This document shows positions 48,269-57,350 of a stretch of DNA of 64,000 nucleotides, in pieces. The stretch is from positions 1-64,000 of the forward strand of contig CAJXLB010000006.1 in assembly GCA_913055905.1 (NCBI GenBank), written 5' to 3'. The position numbers were made by a program, and so were the translations under genes. Source of the DNA: an uncultured Winogradskyella sp. GTDB lineage: Bacteria > Bacteroidota > Bacteroidia > Flavobacteriales > Flavobacteriaceae. The notes under the pieces are model-generated. The model had not been told where the DNA came from and did not search any database. It saw only the letters and a program-made list of their open reading frames with translations. Positions within the stretch are counted from its first letter, which is position 1; each line of letters starts with the position of its first letter.

Positions 48269-48298
48269 AAAAATCCGTCTTTTCAGACGGATTTTTTA
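48269..48298. terminator. shared terminator between pepT and yajC
   Basis: AAAAATCCGTCT and AGACGGATTTTT form a twelve-base-pair stem with a TTTC loop, flanked by A and T runs. It lies between the convergent pepT and yajC genes. Confidence 0.92.
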
Positions 48299-48327
48299 GT
48301 ACTTCTAAGCGATGTTGCTAAACGTTT

Positions 48328-48618
48328 TTATTTTTTAGAAACAGGTGCATTTAACTTCTGACTCATTTCCATTGAAATCGCTGATCTATCGAACTTCAAC
48401 TTGCCGGCCATGGTCTCAATAACACAACTGTTATCTTTATCATTTAGTTCAACAACTTTTCCGTGTAAACCGCTTTTTGTTATGATACGATCGCCACGTT
48501 TCATTTCGCTTGCAAATTTCTTTTCCTTTTTTGCGCGTTTCATCTGCGGTGCTATCATAAAGAAATACATCACCGCAAAGATGGCTATAAAGGGTAAAAA
48601 AGAACTTAAACCTTCCAT
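48328..48618 (-). CDS. yajC: preprotein translocase subunit YajC
   Basis: YajC is an accessory of the SecDF-YajC complex in the inner membrane. The 96-residue protein has a single N-terminal membrane helix (FLPFIAIFAVMYFFMIAPQMKRAKKEK) and the GDRIITKSGLHGKVVEL beta domain, both typical. It is 5 bases downstream of the DUF1573 gene, at the end of the nusB group. Confidence 0.96.
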   Translation of the reverse strand: MEGLSSFLPFIAIFAVMYFFMIAPQMKRAKKEKKFASEMKRGDRIITKSGLHGKVVELNDKDNSCVIETMAGKLKFDRSAISMEMSQKLNAPVSKK

Positions 48619-48623
48619 TAAAA

Positions 48624-49178
48624 TTAGTCGTGATTATGGCCTTCGTGACCTGGTTGGGTAGACGACTTTTTTACTGGCGTAGCTAATGGATTGGTTGAAG
48701 TTGGCTGGGCAGCAGCCTTAGTTGGAGCATTAGGGTCTTTTTCAACAAAAGCCATAATTTTAACCACTTCTTTTCCTTTTTCGGTATTTGTTGTCATCGT
48801 AACAGACTTGGTTACTTTGTTACCGTTACCTTTTCCGTTGAACTTTACAGTAAACTCACCTGTTTCACCAGGAGCAACCTCTTTTGTCCAGTTTGATGGC
48901 ACTGTACAACCACAGGTACTTTTAATGTTGCTCACCACGAGCATGGAGTTACCTGTATTGGTATACTTAAAGGTGGTCTCTACAGGAGTGCCATTTTCAA
49001 TAGTACCAAAATCATGTTCGGTCTTATCAAAGGTAATCACAGGGAAGTTTCCTGCATTGGCATCTCTTTCTGCTGCTACAGCAACATTTTCAGATTTAAT
49101 TTTAGACTCTGCGTTGTCCTTACATGATGTAAAGGCTAGCATACAAAGTGCACCTAATCCTAGAATTACTTTTTTCAT
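48624..49178 (-). CDS. DUF1573 lipoprotein
   Basis: The 184-residue protein has a lipobox (LAFTSC, Cys19), then a DUF1573 immunoglobulin-like domain with DKTEHDFGTIENGTPVETTF and IKSTCGCTVPSNW, and ends in a proline/serine-rich, His-containing tail (GHEGHNHD). Its job is unknown. It is in a group nusB-DUF1573-yajC that I recall as conserved in Flavobacteria. It also has its own promoter at 49220-49249. Confidence 0.88.
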   Translation of the reverse strand: MKKVILGLGALCMLAFTSCKDNAESKIKSENVAVAAERDANAGNFPVITFDKTEHDFGTIENGTPVETTFKYTNTGNSMLVVSNIKSTCGCTVPSNWTKEVAPGETGEFTVKFNGKGNGNKVTKSVTMTTNTEKGKEVVKIMAFVEKDPNAPTKAAAQPTSTNPLATPVKKSSTQPGHEGHNHD

Positions 49179-49219
49179 TGCTATGTTTTGTTTAATTATT
49201 ATTTTATTAATTCAGCCGC

Positions 49220-49249
49220 CAAAGTTAAGAATTATTTACGCCAATTGAA
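49220..49249 (-). promoter_or_regulatory. promoter of DUF1573-yajC
   Basis: On the minus strand, TTC (49249-49247) is followed after 19 bases by TAACTTTG (49227-49220). The same one-mismatch -33 and same -7 appear at the T9SS gene (34586-34615). Confidence 0.65.
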
Positions 49250-49304
49250 ACTTTAATCGCTAAGTTAACCTCTATTAGTAAGAAATAGATTTCAGGCGTT
49301 TAGG

Positions 49305-50249
49305 TTATAACAACCCTCGGCCCACCTTAGGGTAAAGGTTTTGGGCATTATATTCTTTAACGATACGGTCCAAAATACCATTGATAAAAATACTGCTCTT
49401 GGGCGTTGAATATTCCTTTGCTATTTCTAGATATTCATTAATCGTTACCTTATGCGGAATGGAGGGAAATTTTTGAAATTCGCATAGTGCCATTTTAAGC
49501 AATACACCGTCGATGCTGGCCAAACGCTCTGTATCCCAATTTTTGGTTTTTAGTGCAATTTCCTCGCTAAACTTGGTTCCATTTAAAAGGGTTTTCCTAA
49601 GAAGTGACACAGCAAAATCTTTATCGTCCTTGTCTTTGTATAATTCTGGAAGCAAAAAAGTGTCGGGTGCCTTTTCCTTCATCTTTCGTATCAACTTAAC
49701 AAGAACCGTATTAACGATAGGCAAGTCGTCTACCCAAGTTAATTTTTTATCTTCAAAATAATCGTACAACTTATCGTTGGGTGCTATAACTTCTGTGTAC
49801 AGCTCAATGAAAAAATTCTTGTCGCCCTCAAAACTGTCTGCCACTGAGTTCAAATGGTTTTTATAGCTCTCACTATTTTTTATGGCCTTGAACAAGAGGT
49901 CTACGTATTCAAAGTCTAAATCCCAAAAATTAAGCTTGCGCTTAGTAATTATCTCTTGAAGTAATTTATTGTTTACAATTTTAAGTAAGATTCTATTAGA
50001 CGCTAATACAGAAGGCTCATTGTTACCATCGTCCTCATTAGATAACCTGTTCTGAAGTTTAGTGTTATAGGCAATGCTTTTCTTATGGAGTTCCGTTAAT
50101 AATGCCAATATAGAAAGGTACAGATCATACATGCTGTCTAAACTATTAAGCAAGAATTTTTCGTCTTTAGTGATGTCATCACTTTCAGAACCTCTAAAGG
50201 CATAAAGGGATTGCATGACCTTTATTCTAATATGTCTTCGGTTAAGCAT
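49305..50249 (-). CDS. nusB: transcription antitermination factor NusB, long form
   Basis: NusB binds boxA RNA together with S10 and helps rRNA transcripts escape termination. The C-terminal about 140 residues are the classic NusB domain: IALKTKNWDTERLASIDGVLLKMALCEF, PHKVTINEYLEIAKEYSTPKSSIFINGILD. The N-terminus adds about 150 residues not found in the roughly 140-residue E. coli protein; long NusB is usual in Bacteroidota. A strong hairpin stands in front of the gene (50284-50309). The rRNA boxA-like motifs at 1035 and 3050 are its expected targets. Confidence 0.93.
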   Translation of the reverse strand: MLNRRHIRIKVMQSLYAFRGSESDDITKDEKFLLNSLDSMYDLYLSILALLTELHKKSIAYNTKLQNRLSNEDDGNNEPSVLASNRILLKIVNNKLLQEIITKRKLNFWDLDFEYVDLLFKAIKNSESYKNHLNSVADSFEGDKNFFIELYTEVIAPNDKLYDYFEDKKLTWVDDLPIVNTVLVKLIRKMKEKAPDTFLLPELYKDKDDKDFAVSLLRKTLLNGTKFSEEIALKTKNWDTERLASIDGVLLKMALCEFQKFPSIPHKVTINEYLEIAKEYSTPKSSIFINGILDRIVKEYNAQNLYPKVGRGLL

Positions 50250-50283
50250 GTTGAAAGAACCTTCTTATGTATTGTTTATTAAA

Positions 50284-50309
50284 AAGGTGAACCTCTTTAG
50301 ATTCACCTT
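50284..50309 (-). terminator. hairpin between leucine dehydrogenase and nusB
   Basis: On the minus strand an eleven-base-pair stem (AAGGTGAATCT with AGGTTCACCTT, one U-G pair) has a four-base loop and is followed by TTTAAT. It fits an intrinsic terminator for the dehydrogenase, whose stop is 33 bases upstream. However, a -7 box TATTTTTG (50318-50311) lies just in front, so the hairpin may instead open the nusB transcript. Confidence 0.8.
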
Positions 50310-50341
50310 GCAAAAATACTATTATTTGATATCGAAAAAAA

Positions 50342-51454
50342 TTATTTAGAATTTTCTCGCTTTCGTGTTTCTATGCGCTCTCTTGCGATATTCAGCGCTG
50401 CATTATGCGTAGTGAGGTTATTCACCTTTGCATTATCCAAAATCTCTAAAGTGGTATTATAGATATTTTCGGTTTTTCGCATAATCTCTTGTTTATCATA
50501 ATTTTCCAATTCTGCATAAACGTTTATAATTCCTCCTGCATTGATGAGAAAATCTGGAGCGTAAACAATACCGCGTTCTTGAAGAATTCGACCATGCTTA
50601 GCCTCATTAGCTAACTGATTGTTTGCAGCACCAGCTATTATTTTGGCACGTAATTTATAAATGGTATAGTCATTAATGGTTGCGCCTAAGGCACAAGGTG
50701 CATAAATGTCCATATCCTCACTGTAGATATCCATTCCACCGTAAATGGTAACATCATATTTAGACCTAACCTCTTCCAAGCGTTCTTGGCTAATGTCTGC
50801 AATGGTTACATTTGCTCCCTCGTTAACGAGATGCTCCACAAGCGCTTCACCCACATTGCCAATACCCTGAACATATACTGATTTATCTTCTAAAATATCA
50901 GATCCAAACCTAAATTTGGCTGCCGCCTTCATACCCATGAAAACACCATACGCTGTAATCGGAGAAGGGTTTCCTGCGCCACCTTTACTTTCAGAAATCC
51001 CAGTAACGTAAGGCGTAACCTCTCGGACTAAATCCATATCCTCGGTTTCCATACCTACATCTTCGGCAGTAATATATTTACCGCTAAGGGAATGCACAAA
51101 TTCACCGAATTTCTTCATTAATTCCGGTGTTTTCTGGGTTTTGGCATCACCTATGATTACGGCCTTTCCTCCACCAAGGTCCAAGCCTGTTATGGCCGAT
51201 TTAAAAGTCATGCCACGCGACAAGCGAAGCACGTCGTTTAACGCCTCCCATTCATTTTTGTATTGCCACATTCTTGTACCACCAAGAGCTGGGCCTAAAA
51301 CCGTGTTGTGGATTCCTATTATAGCTTTTAAACCAGTATCTTTGTCGTGGCAAAAAACAATTTGTTCGTGATCATCAAAAGACGGTTGGCCAAAAACAGG
51401 GTCAATTTGTGTGAGGTCTTTTGAAGTTATAACTTCTGAAGTCATATCGTACAT
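50342..51454 (-). CDS. leucine (Glu/Leu/Phe/Val) dehydrogenase
   Basis: This NAD-dependent enzyme deaminates branched-chain amino acids, or the reverse. The 370-residue product has the N-terminal LGGTRMWQYKNEWEALNDVLRLSRGMTFKSAITGLDLGGGKAVIIGD with the catalytic Lys, and the Rossmann segment VYVQGIGNVGEALVEHLVNEGANVTIAD. The start may be ATG 51454 or 51445. Its promoter is at 51495-51525. Together with the HMG-CoA lyase it hints at active branched-chain amino-acid use. Confidence 0.93.
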   Translation of the reverse strand: MYDMTSEVITSKDLTQIDPVFGQPSFDDHEQIVFCHDKDTGLKAIIGIHNTVLGPALGGTRMWQYKNEWEALNDVLRLSRGMTFKSAITGLDLGGGKAVIIGDAKTQKTPELMKKFGEFVHSLSGKYITAEDVGMETEDMDLVREVTPYVTGISESKGGAGNPSPITAYGVFMGMKAAAKFRFGSDILEDKSVYVQGIGNVGEALVEHLVNEGANVTIADISQERLEEVRSKYDVTIYGGMDIYSEDMDIYAPCALGATINDYTIYKLRAKIIAGAANNQLANEAKHGRILQERGIVYAPDFLINAGGIINVYAELENYDKQEIMRKTENIYNTTLEILDNAKVNNLTTHNAALNIARERIETRKRENSK

Positions 51455-51494
51455 ATAGATTTAGGCCGCTTATAAATAATTTAAAAACGGCTCG

Positions 51495-51525
51495 CAAAAT
51501 TAAATTAATATTAGAGGATTAGCAA
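51495..51525 (-). promoter_or_regulatory. promoter of leucine dehydrogenase
   Basis: The minus strand carries TTG (51525-51523), a 20-base spacer and TAATTTTG (51502-51495), a good Bacteroidota promoter. The start codon is 40 bases downstream. Confidence 0.75.
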
Positions 51526-51579
51526 AATATTAACGCAAAAATGGGATTATCATAATACTTTTATCCGACCAACGGCACT

Positions 51580-53337
51580 ATGAAGGCACTCCAACATCTC
51601 AATAAGTATTTCTATAAGTATCGTTATCGCTTAATAGTTGGTATTATCATCACTATTGTTGCGAAGATTTTTGCACTTTTTACCCCTCGTCTTATAGGTG
51701 CCTCAATCAATGTGGTATCTAATAGACTGGATGGCGAAATTACCAACGAGGTTTTTAAAACCGAATTGATGACCAACATTCTTTATCTGTTGGGAGCTGC
51801 TATAATTGCTGGATTATTCACATTTTTAATGCGGCAGACCATTATAAACGTGTCTAGGTATATAGAATATGATTTGAAGAATGAAATTTACCAACACTAC
51901 CAAGTGCTCTCCTTAAATTTCTATAAATCCAATAGAACAGGTGATCTTATGAATAGAATAAGTGAGGATGTTGGAAAAGTTAGGATGTATGTTGGACCAG
52001 CAATAATGTATACCATGAATACCATAACACTCTTTGTGGTAGCCTTGATATATATGATAAATGCAGCACCCAAATTAACCTTGTACACCTTACTGCCCTT
52101 GCCCATACTTTCGTTGGCGATATACAAATTGAGCCGATTGATAAATCATCGCAGTACCATTGTGCAAGAATCCTTATCAACGCTATCTACCTATTCACAA
52201 GAAATCTTTAGTGGTATTTCCGTAATTAAATCCTATGGAATAGAACCAAGAACCAACGCGACTTTTGAAGCGCTTTCAGCCGAAAACAGACAAAAGCAAA
52301 TCGATTTAACAAAAGTACAAGCGCTATTTTTCCCTATGATGATTCTACTTATAGGTATCAGTAATTTATTGGTCATCTATATCGGCGGAATGCAATATAT
52401 GAATGGTGAGATTGAAGATATCGGAACCATTGCAGAGTTCATTATTTATGTCAATATGCTTACCTGGCCAGTGGCAACCGTAGGTTGGGTAACCTCATTG
52501 GTCCAACAAGCAGAAGCCTCTCAAAAACGAATTAACCAATTTTTAGAGACAGAACCAGAAATTAAAAATAAAACTCCTGAGCCCACTCCTATCAAAGGTG
52601 CAATTGAATTTAAAAACGTCTCCTTTACCTATCCAGACACCAATATTGAAGCCTTACATAACATTAGCTTTTCATTACCAGCTGGTGACACGCTAGCCAT
52701 ATTGGGAAAAACAGGCTCCGGCAAATCAACGATCTTAGATCTTATTGGCCGCTTATATGATGTTGATAATGGAATCATCCTGGTGGATAATACACCTATT
52801 GAAGAATTAAATCTTAACAGTCTGAGAGAAAGTATAGGGTATGTGCCTCAAGATGCTTTTTTGTTTTCAGATACCATTAAGAACAATATAAAGTTCGGTA
52901 AGGAAGATGCTACGGACGAGGAAGTTGTTCAGGCTGCTAAAAACGCAAGAGTACATAAAAATATCATAGGCTTTAGCAAGGGTTACGATACTGTTTTAGG
53001 AGAACGAGGTATTACACTGTCAGGCGGACAAAAACAACGCGTATCTATTGCTAGAGCCATTATAAAAACACCCGAAATCCTTCTTTTTGACGATTGTTTG
53101 TCGGCCGTAGATACAGAAACTGAAGAGAAAATTCTAAAGAATCTTATTAAGCTAACTCAGGGCAAAACAACCATAATTGTTAGCCATAGAGTATCTTCAG
53201 CCAAAAACGCCGATAAGATTATTGTTTTGGAAGATGGCCAGATTCTACAATCAGGAAAGCACGAAGAATTAATTAACATTGACGGCTATTACAAGGACCT
53301 TTACATGAAACAGCTATCGGAAAAAGAAATGCTATAA
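51580..53337 (+). CDS. ABC transporter with fused permease and ATPase (MsbA-like)
   Basis: The 585-residue half-transporter has six membrane segments (about 20-300) and a C-terminal ATPase with Walker A LAILGKTGSGKST, Q-loop YVPQDAFLFSD, signature LSGGQKQRVSIARAI and Walker B ILLFDDCLSAVD. It functions as a homodimer or with a partner. Substrate is unknown; lipid or peptide export is typical of this class. It is followed after 65 bases by a DUF3276 gene with its own promoter. Confidence 0.93.
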   Translation: MKALQHLNKYFYKYRYRLIVGIIITIVAKIFALFTPRLIGASINVVSNRLDGEITNEVFKTELMTNILYLLGAAIIAGLFTFLMRQTIINVSRYIEYDLKNEIYQHYQVLSLNFYKSNRTGDLMNRISEDVGKVRMYVGPAIMYTMNTITLFVVALIYMINAAPKLTLYTLLPLPILSLAIYKLSRLINHRSTIVQESLSTLSTYSQEIFSGISVIKSYGIEPRTNATFEALSAENRQKQIDLTKVQALFFPMMILLIGISNLLVIYIGGMQYMNGEIEDIGTIAEFIIYVNMLTWPVATVGWVTSLVQQAEASQKRINQFLETEPEIKNKTPEPTPIKGAIEFKNVSFTYPDTNIEALHNISFSLPAGDTLAILGKTGSGKSTILDLIGRLYDVDNGIILVDNTPIEELNLNSLRESIGYVPQDAFLFSDTIKNNIKFGKEDATDEEVVQAAKNARVHKNIIGFSKGYDTVLGERGITLSGGQKQRVSIARAIIKTPEILLFDDCLSAVDTETEEKILKNLIKLTQGKTTIIVSHRVSSAKNADKIIVLEDGQILQSGKHEELINIDGYYKDLYMKQLSEKEML

Positions 53338-53341
53338 TTTG

Positions 53342-53372
53342 TTGGTTACTTTACTTTTTTTTTAGATTTTTG
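53342..53372 (+). promoter_or_regulatory. probable promoter of the DUF3276 gene
   Basis: TTG (53342-53344), a 20-base spacer and GATTTTTG (53365-53372) lie upstream of the start codon at 53403. The first base of the -7 box departs from consensus. Confidence 0.5.
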
Positions 53373-53402
53373 GACGGAAATTTTAATACTAAAGATTGAT
53401 TT

Positions 53403-53795
53403 ATGAGTGATTATGGTATGAGCGATAAGGAAGAAATTTATTCTAAGGTCCTACGTGCGGGAAGACGTACTTATTTTTTTGATGTAAGAGCAACTAAAGC
53501 TGGTGATTACTATCTCACAATTACAGAAAGTAAAAAATTCACTAACGATGATGGGTCTTACCATTACAAGAAGCACAAAATTTACCTTTACAAAGAAGAC
53601 TTTACTGAGTTTAAGGAAATCTTAGGTGAAATGACAGATTACATCATCAATGAGAAAGGTGAAGAAGTAATTAGCGAACGTCACCAAAAAGATTTTAAAC
53701 GCGAAGATGACTTTGTTAAGAACGAGGCCAAAACCTCAGAAGACGCCAACAAAGGGACAGAAAACTTCACTGATATTAGTTTTGATGATATTTAA
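53403..53795 (+). CDS. DUF3276 (PUR-alpha-like) protein
   Basis: The 130-residue product carries the DUF3276 pattern EEIYSKVLRAGRRTYFFDVRATKAGDYYLTITESKK, a single PUR-like repeat that in other bacteria binds single-stranded nucleic acid. The C-terminus is acidic and probably disordered. Such proteins are widespread in Bacteroidota, but their role is not settled. A terminator follows. Confidence 0.9.
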   Translation: MSDYGMSDKEEIYSKVLRAGRRTYFFDVRATKAGDYYLTITESKKFTNDDGSYHYKKHKIYLYKEDFTEFKEILGEMTDYIINEKGEEVISERHQKDFKREDDFVKNEAKTSEDANKGTENFTDISFDDI

Positions 53796-53821
53796 ACTGA
53801 TGTGTTAAATTATAACAAAAA

Positions 53822-53848
53822 GCCGTTACCTCCAGTAACGGTTTTTTT
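53822..53848 (+). terminator. terminator after the DUF3276 gene
   Basis: CCGTTAC and GTAACGG form a seven-base-pair stem around a five-base loop, followed by seven T. Confidence 0.9.
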
Positions 53849-53880
53849 ATTTTTAAACCCTAACTAACTTTAAAAACCAT

Positions 53881-56388
53881 ATGATGCGTACTATTTTATT
53901 GGTGTTACTAGTTTTTACTACCAATTTATTTTCACAAAACTCTACAGATTTAGCTTACTACTTACCTTCAAATGTCACTTACGATCCAAACATACCACAA
54001 CCAGAGGATGTTGTGAGACATCAAGTTGGAGAATGGCACATCACCCATGATAAGTTAGTGGAGTATATGTATGTATTGGCCAAAGCATCCAAACGCATCA
54101 GAATTGAGGAAACAGGCGAAACATTTGAAGATAGACCGCTCCTGCTTTTAACGATAACCTCACCAGAAAATCATGAGTCCATTGAACAGCTAAGGCAAAA
54201 ACACCTCGAAGCGACATCAACGGATAATTTTAGTGACGACAGACCTGTAGTTGTTTACCAAGGATTTTCCATACATGGCAATGAGCCCAGTGGCGCCAAC
54301 GCTGCGTTACTAGTTGCCTATTATTTAGCTGCTGCACAAGGGCCAGAAATTGACGATTTGCTATCCAACACCATTATACTGTTTGATCCTTCGTATAACC
54401 CAGATGGGTTACAGAGATTTGCTTATTGGGCCAACAGCAATAGGTCCATGAATTTAAACCCAGACCCTAACGACCGCGAGTACAGTGAGGTTTGGCCAGG
54501 CGGGCGCACCAACCACTATTGGTTCGATTTAAACAGGGACTGGCTTCCGGTACAACTCCCGGAATCTAGAGCTAGAATTGCCAATTTCCACAAATGGATG
54601 CCCAATATCCTAACAGACCACCATGAAATGGGTACCAATTCAACGTTCTTTTTTCAGCCTGGGATACCATCTAGAACACATCCCCTGACACCAAAATTAA
54701 ATCAGGAGTTGACAAAAAAGGTTGGAACATACCACGCTAAGGCTTTAGATAAAATAGGATCCTTATACTATACTGAGGAAAGCTACGACGATTTTTATTA
54801 TGGTAAGGGGTCTACATTTCCGGATATCAATGGCGGTATTGGAATCCTTTTTGAACAAGCGAGTTCCAGAGGACATTTACAGGAAAGCGATAATGGCATA
54901 CTTACCTTTCCTTTTACGATAAGAAATCAGTTTACTGCAGCTTTATCTACATTGGAGGCCGCTAAAAACATGCGCAAGGAATTATTGGAATATCAACATA
55001 ATTTCTTTAAGAATGCCAGAAAAGAAGCCAGAAAAGAAGGAAACGCTGCCTTTATTTTTGGCGATGAAAAAGATGCTGCAAAAACCTATCACCTTGCCGA
55101 AGTTTTAAAGCGTCACAATATCAAATTTCACCATTTAAAAAGCGATACAGATATTAATGGTAAGCATTTTAAGAAAGATTATGCGTTTGTAGTGCCAAAA
55201 AACCAAAATAAAACAAGACTTGTAAATGCCATGTTTGAAAAGCGAACAACATTCCAAGACAGTCTTTTCTACGACATCTCTGCTTGGACCTTCCCGCTGG
55301 CATTTAATGTAGATTACGAACTCACTACCACTAAAATCGCTGGAGATGAAGTGGAAACCTTAAAGCATAACGTCGGTGGTGTATCCACAAAAAGCGACTA
55401 CGCGTATCTTTTTGAGTGGCACGAATATTATTCGCCCAAACTGTTAAATGCTATTTTAAACAAAGGATTGCGTGCTAAAGTGAGCATGAAACGTTTTAGT
55501 GCAAATGGCAAACCCTATGACTATGGAACAATTATGGTGCCTGTACAAAATCAAAATCTCTCCTCTCAAGATCTGTATTCGTTTTTAGATAAAGCGGCAA
55601 AAGAAAGCCATATTTCGGTTGATGCCGTTGCAACAGGATTAAATGAAGGCATCGATTTGGGCAGTAACAATTTTAGGCTTTTAGAAAAAACACAAATCGC
55701 ACTATTGGTAGGAGACGGCATATCGTCCTATGATGCTGGGGAAATATGGCACCTTCTGGATACAAGATATGATATAAGAGTTACAAAATTAGACACCAAA
55801 AATTTTGGTCGGGCTGACTTGTCTCGATACGACGCCATGATTATGGTAAATTCTTATTCTGGACTTAATGACAGTAACACCAAAAAACTGAAAGACTGGA
55901 TTCAAAATGGAGGGAAGTTAATAGCTTACAGAAATACACTTAAATGGTTAGATAGGAATAAGCTCTTAAATCTTGATTTTAAAACAAGTAAACTTATTGC
56001 CAAAAATGTGAGTTTTGAGGACAGACGAAACTTTAGAGGTGCCCAAGGCATAGGAGGCGCTATTTTTGAAGCGCGTTTAGACCGTTCTCACCCAATCAAT
56101 TTTGGTTATAAAAATGATAAATTGGCCTTATTTAGAAATACAACCCTATTTGTAAAACCAGACAAGAACAGCTATAACAATCCCATTCAATACACAGAAG
56201 ACCCTCTATTAAGTGGTTATATTTCTGAACAAAACCTTGATAGCTTAGCTAAATCAGTACCGTTAAAAATCGGAGGATTGGGCAGAGGCACGGTTGTTGG
56301 GTTTACCGATAACACAAATTTTAGGGCCTTTTGGTATGGCACCAATAAATTGCTCATGAACGCTATCTTTTTTAGGGACGAGTTATAG
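53881..56388 (+). CDS. secreted M14 family zinc carboxypeptidase
   Basis: The 835-residue protein has a signal peptide (ending near NLFSQ, residue 19) and an M14 peptidase domain (about 50-370). The zinc site HGNE at 132-135 and a later His in TDHHEMG near 240 are visible. The segment FEQASSRGHL near 325 supplies the catalytic Glu region. The C-terminal part (about 610 onward, ALLVGDGISSYDAGEIWHLLD) looks like an amidotransferase-like fold. The protein is probably periplasmic or secreted and degrades peptides. No T9SS tail is seen. Confidence 0.93.
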   Translation: MMRTILLVLLVFTTNLFSQNSTDLAYYLPSNVTYDPNIPQPEDVVRHQVGEWHITHDKLVEYMYVLAKASKRIRIEETGETFEDRPLLLLTITSPENHESIEQLRQKHLEATSTDNFSDDRPVVVYQGFSIHGNEPSGANAALLVAYYLAAAQGPEIDDLLSNTIILFDPSYNPDGLQRFAYWANSNRSMNLNPDPNDREYSEVWPGGRTNHYWFDLNRDWLPVQLPESRARIANFHKWMPNILTDHHEMGTNSTFFFQPGIPSRTHPLTPKLNQELTKKVGTYHAKALDKIGSLYYTEESYDDFYYGKGSTFPDINGGIGILFEQASSRGHLQESDNGILTFPFTIRNQFTAALSTLEAAKNMRKELLEYQHNFFKNARKEARKEGNAAFIFGDEKDAAKTYHLAEVLKRHNIKFHHLKSDTDINGKHFKKDYAFVVPKNQNKTRLVNAMFEKRTTFQDSLFYDISAWTFPLAFNVDYELTTTKIAGDEVETLKHNVGGVSTKSDYAYLFEWHEYYSPKLLNAILNKGLRAKVSMKRFSANGKPYDYGTIMVPVQNQNLSSQDLYSFLDKAAKESHISVDAVATGLNEGIDLGSNNFRLLEKTQIALLVGDGISSYDAGEIWHLLDTRYDIRVTKLDTKNFGRADLSRYDAMIMVNSYSGLNDSNTKKLKDWIQNGGKLIAYRNTLKWLDRNKLLNLDFKTSKLIAKNVSFEDRRNFRGAQGIGGAIFEARLDRSHPINFGYKNDKLALFRNTTLFVKPDKNSYNNPIQYTEDPLLSGYISEQNLDSLAKSVPLKIGGLGRGTVVGFTDNTNFRAFWYGTNKLLMNAIFFRDEL

Positions 56389-56415
56389 GTTTGCCGAACA
56401 GTATAGAGAATAGAT

Positions 56416-56751
56416 TTATGATACCTTAGAACCGTTTTTGACCTTTACCTCTGGACTTAACAAAAATACGTCATTGGCTTTTACTGCACCTAACACCAAA
56501 CATTCGCTCATGAAACTGGCAATTTGTTTCTTGGGCAAATTAACTACGGCAACAATTTGACGGCCTTTTAAGTCATCCTTGGTATAAAGGGATGTGATTT
56601 GGGCGGAGGAACGTTTTATACCAAGCGCTCCAAAATCTATCTCTAGTTTATAAGATGGATTATTGGCCTCATGGAAATCGTTCACCTCTATGATAGTCCC
56701 AATCCTTAAATCTACTTTTGAGAAGTCTTCAAATGTTAGTATATTCTCCAT
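56416..56751 (-). CDS. csaA: tRNA-binding protein CsaA
   Basis: CsaA-type proteins bind tRNA and may act as chaperones. The 111-residue product has FSKVDLRIGTIIEVNDFHEANNPSYKLEIDFGALG and ITSLYTKDDLKGRQIVAVVNLPKKQIASF, the EMAP-like OB-fold signature. A longer frame opens at 56790, but the family starts at ATG 56751 (MENILTFEDF), which leaves a 32-base divergent gap to the thioredoxin-fold gene. Confidence 0.93.
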   Translation of the reverse strand: MENILTFEDFSKVDLRIGTIIEVNDFHEANNPSYKLEIDFGALGIKRSSAQITSLYTKDDLKGRQIVAVVNLPKKQIASFMSECLVLGAVKANDVFLLSPEVKVKNGSKVS

Positions 56752-56783
56752 GCTTAAATATAGTCTTTTTAAAATATAAAAAT

Positions 56784-57338
56784 ATGGCATTAACTCCCTC
56801 TAATATGTTACCGCTTGGTACCAAAGCTCCTGATTTTACTCTTACAGATACCAAAGATGGTCATTTAAAATCATTACAGGAGCTCAAAGGAGCCCAAGGT
56901 ACATTGGTGATGTTTATTTGCAATCATTGTCCGTTTGTTATTCATGTTAACGAACATTTGGTGAAATTAGCCAATGACTATGCTCCAAAAGGCATTAATT
57001 GCATCGCCATTTCAAGCAATGATGTTGAAAACTATCCACAGGATAGTCCCGACTTGATGAAAGCTAGAGCAAAAGAACTAAATTACCCCTTTCCATATCT
57101 CTATGACGAAACACAGAATGTCGCTAAGGCCTACGATGCCGCCTGTACTCCAGATTTTTTCCTCTTTAACGCTGGATTAGAGTTAGTTTACACTGGGCAA
57201 CTTGATGGCTCAAGACCTGGAAATGATATTCCTGTTACGGGCAAAGATTTGCGTAATGCCATAGACGCCATGCTTAAAGATGGCTCTATTGTCTCCAACC
57301 AACAACCTAGTATGGGCTGTAATATTAAATGGAAGTGA
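56784..57338 (+). CDS. thioredoxin-fold (AhpC/TSA-like) protein
   Basis: The 184-residue product resembles resA- or peroxiredoxin-like proteins: KAPDFTLTDTKDGHLKSLQELKG and the redox segment MFICNHCPFVIHVNEHL (CNHC). The function of this CNHCPF group is not well known. It begins at ATG 56784, not at the earlier in-frame codons that would run into the divergent csaA gene. The broken GNAT gene follows after 12 bases. Confidence 0.9.
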   Translation: MALTPSNMLPLGTKAPDFTLTDTKDGHLKSLQELKGAQGTLVMFICNHCPFVIHVNEHLVKLANDYAPKGINCIAISSNDVENYPQDSPDLMKARAKELNYPFPYLYDETQNVAKAYDAACTPDFFLFNAGLELVYTGQLDGSRPGNDIPVTGKDLRNAIDAMLKDGSIVSNQQPSMGCNIKWK

Positions 57339-57350
57339 TTTTAAAGTCCT

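Noticed and set aside
48691-49248. A 185-codon plus-strand frame opposite the DUF1573 gene
   Set aside because: It is antisense to a clear lipoprotein gene and has no recognisable features of its own.
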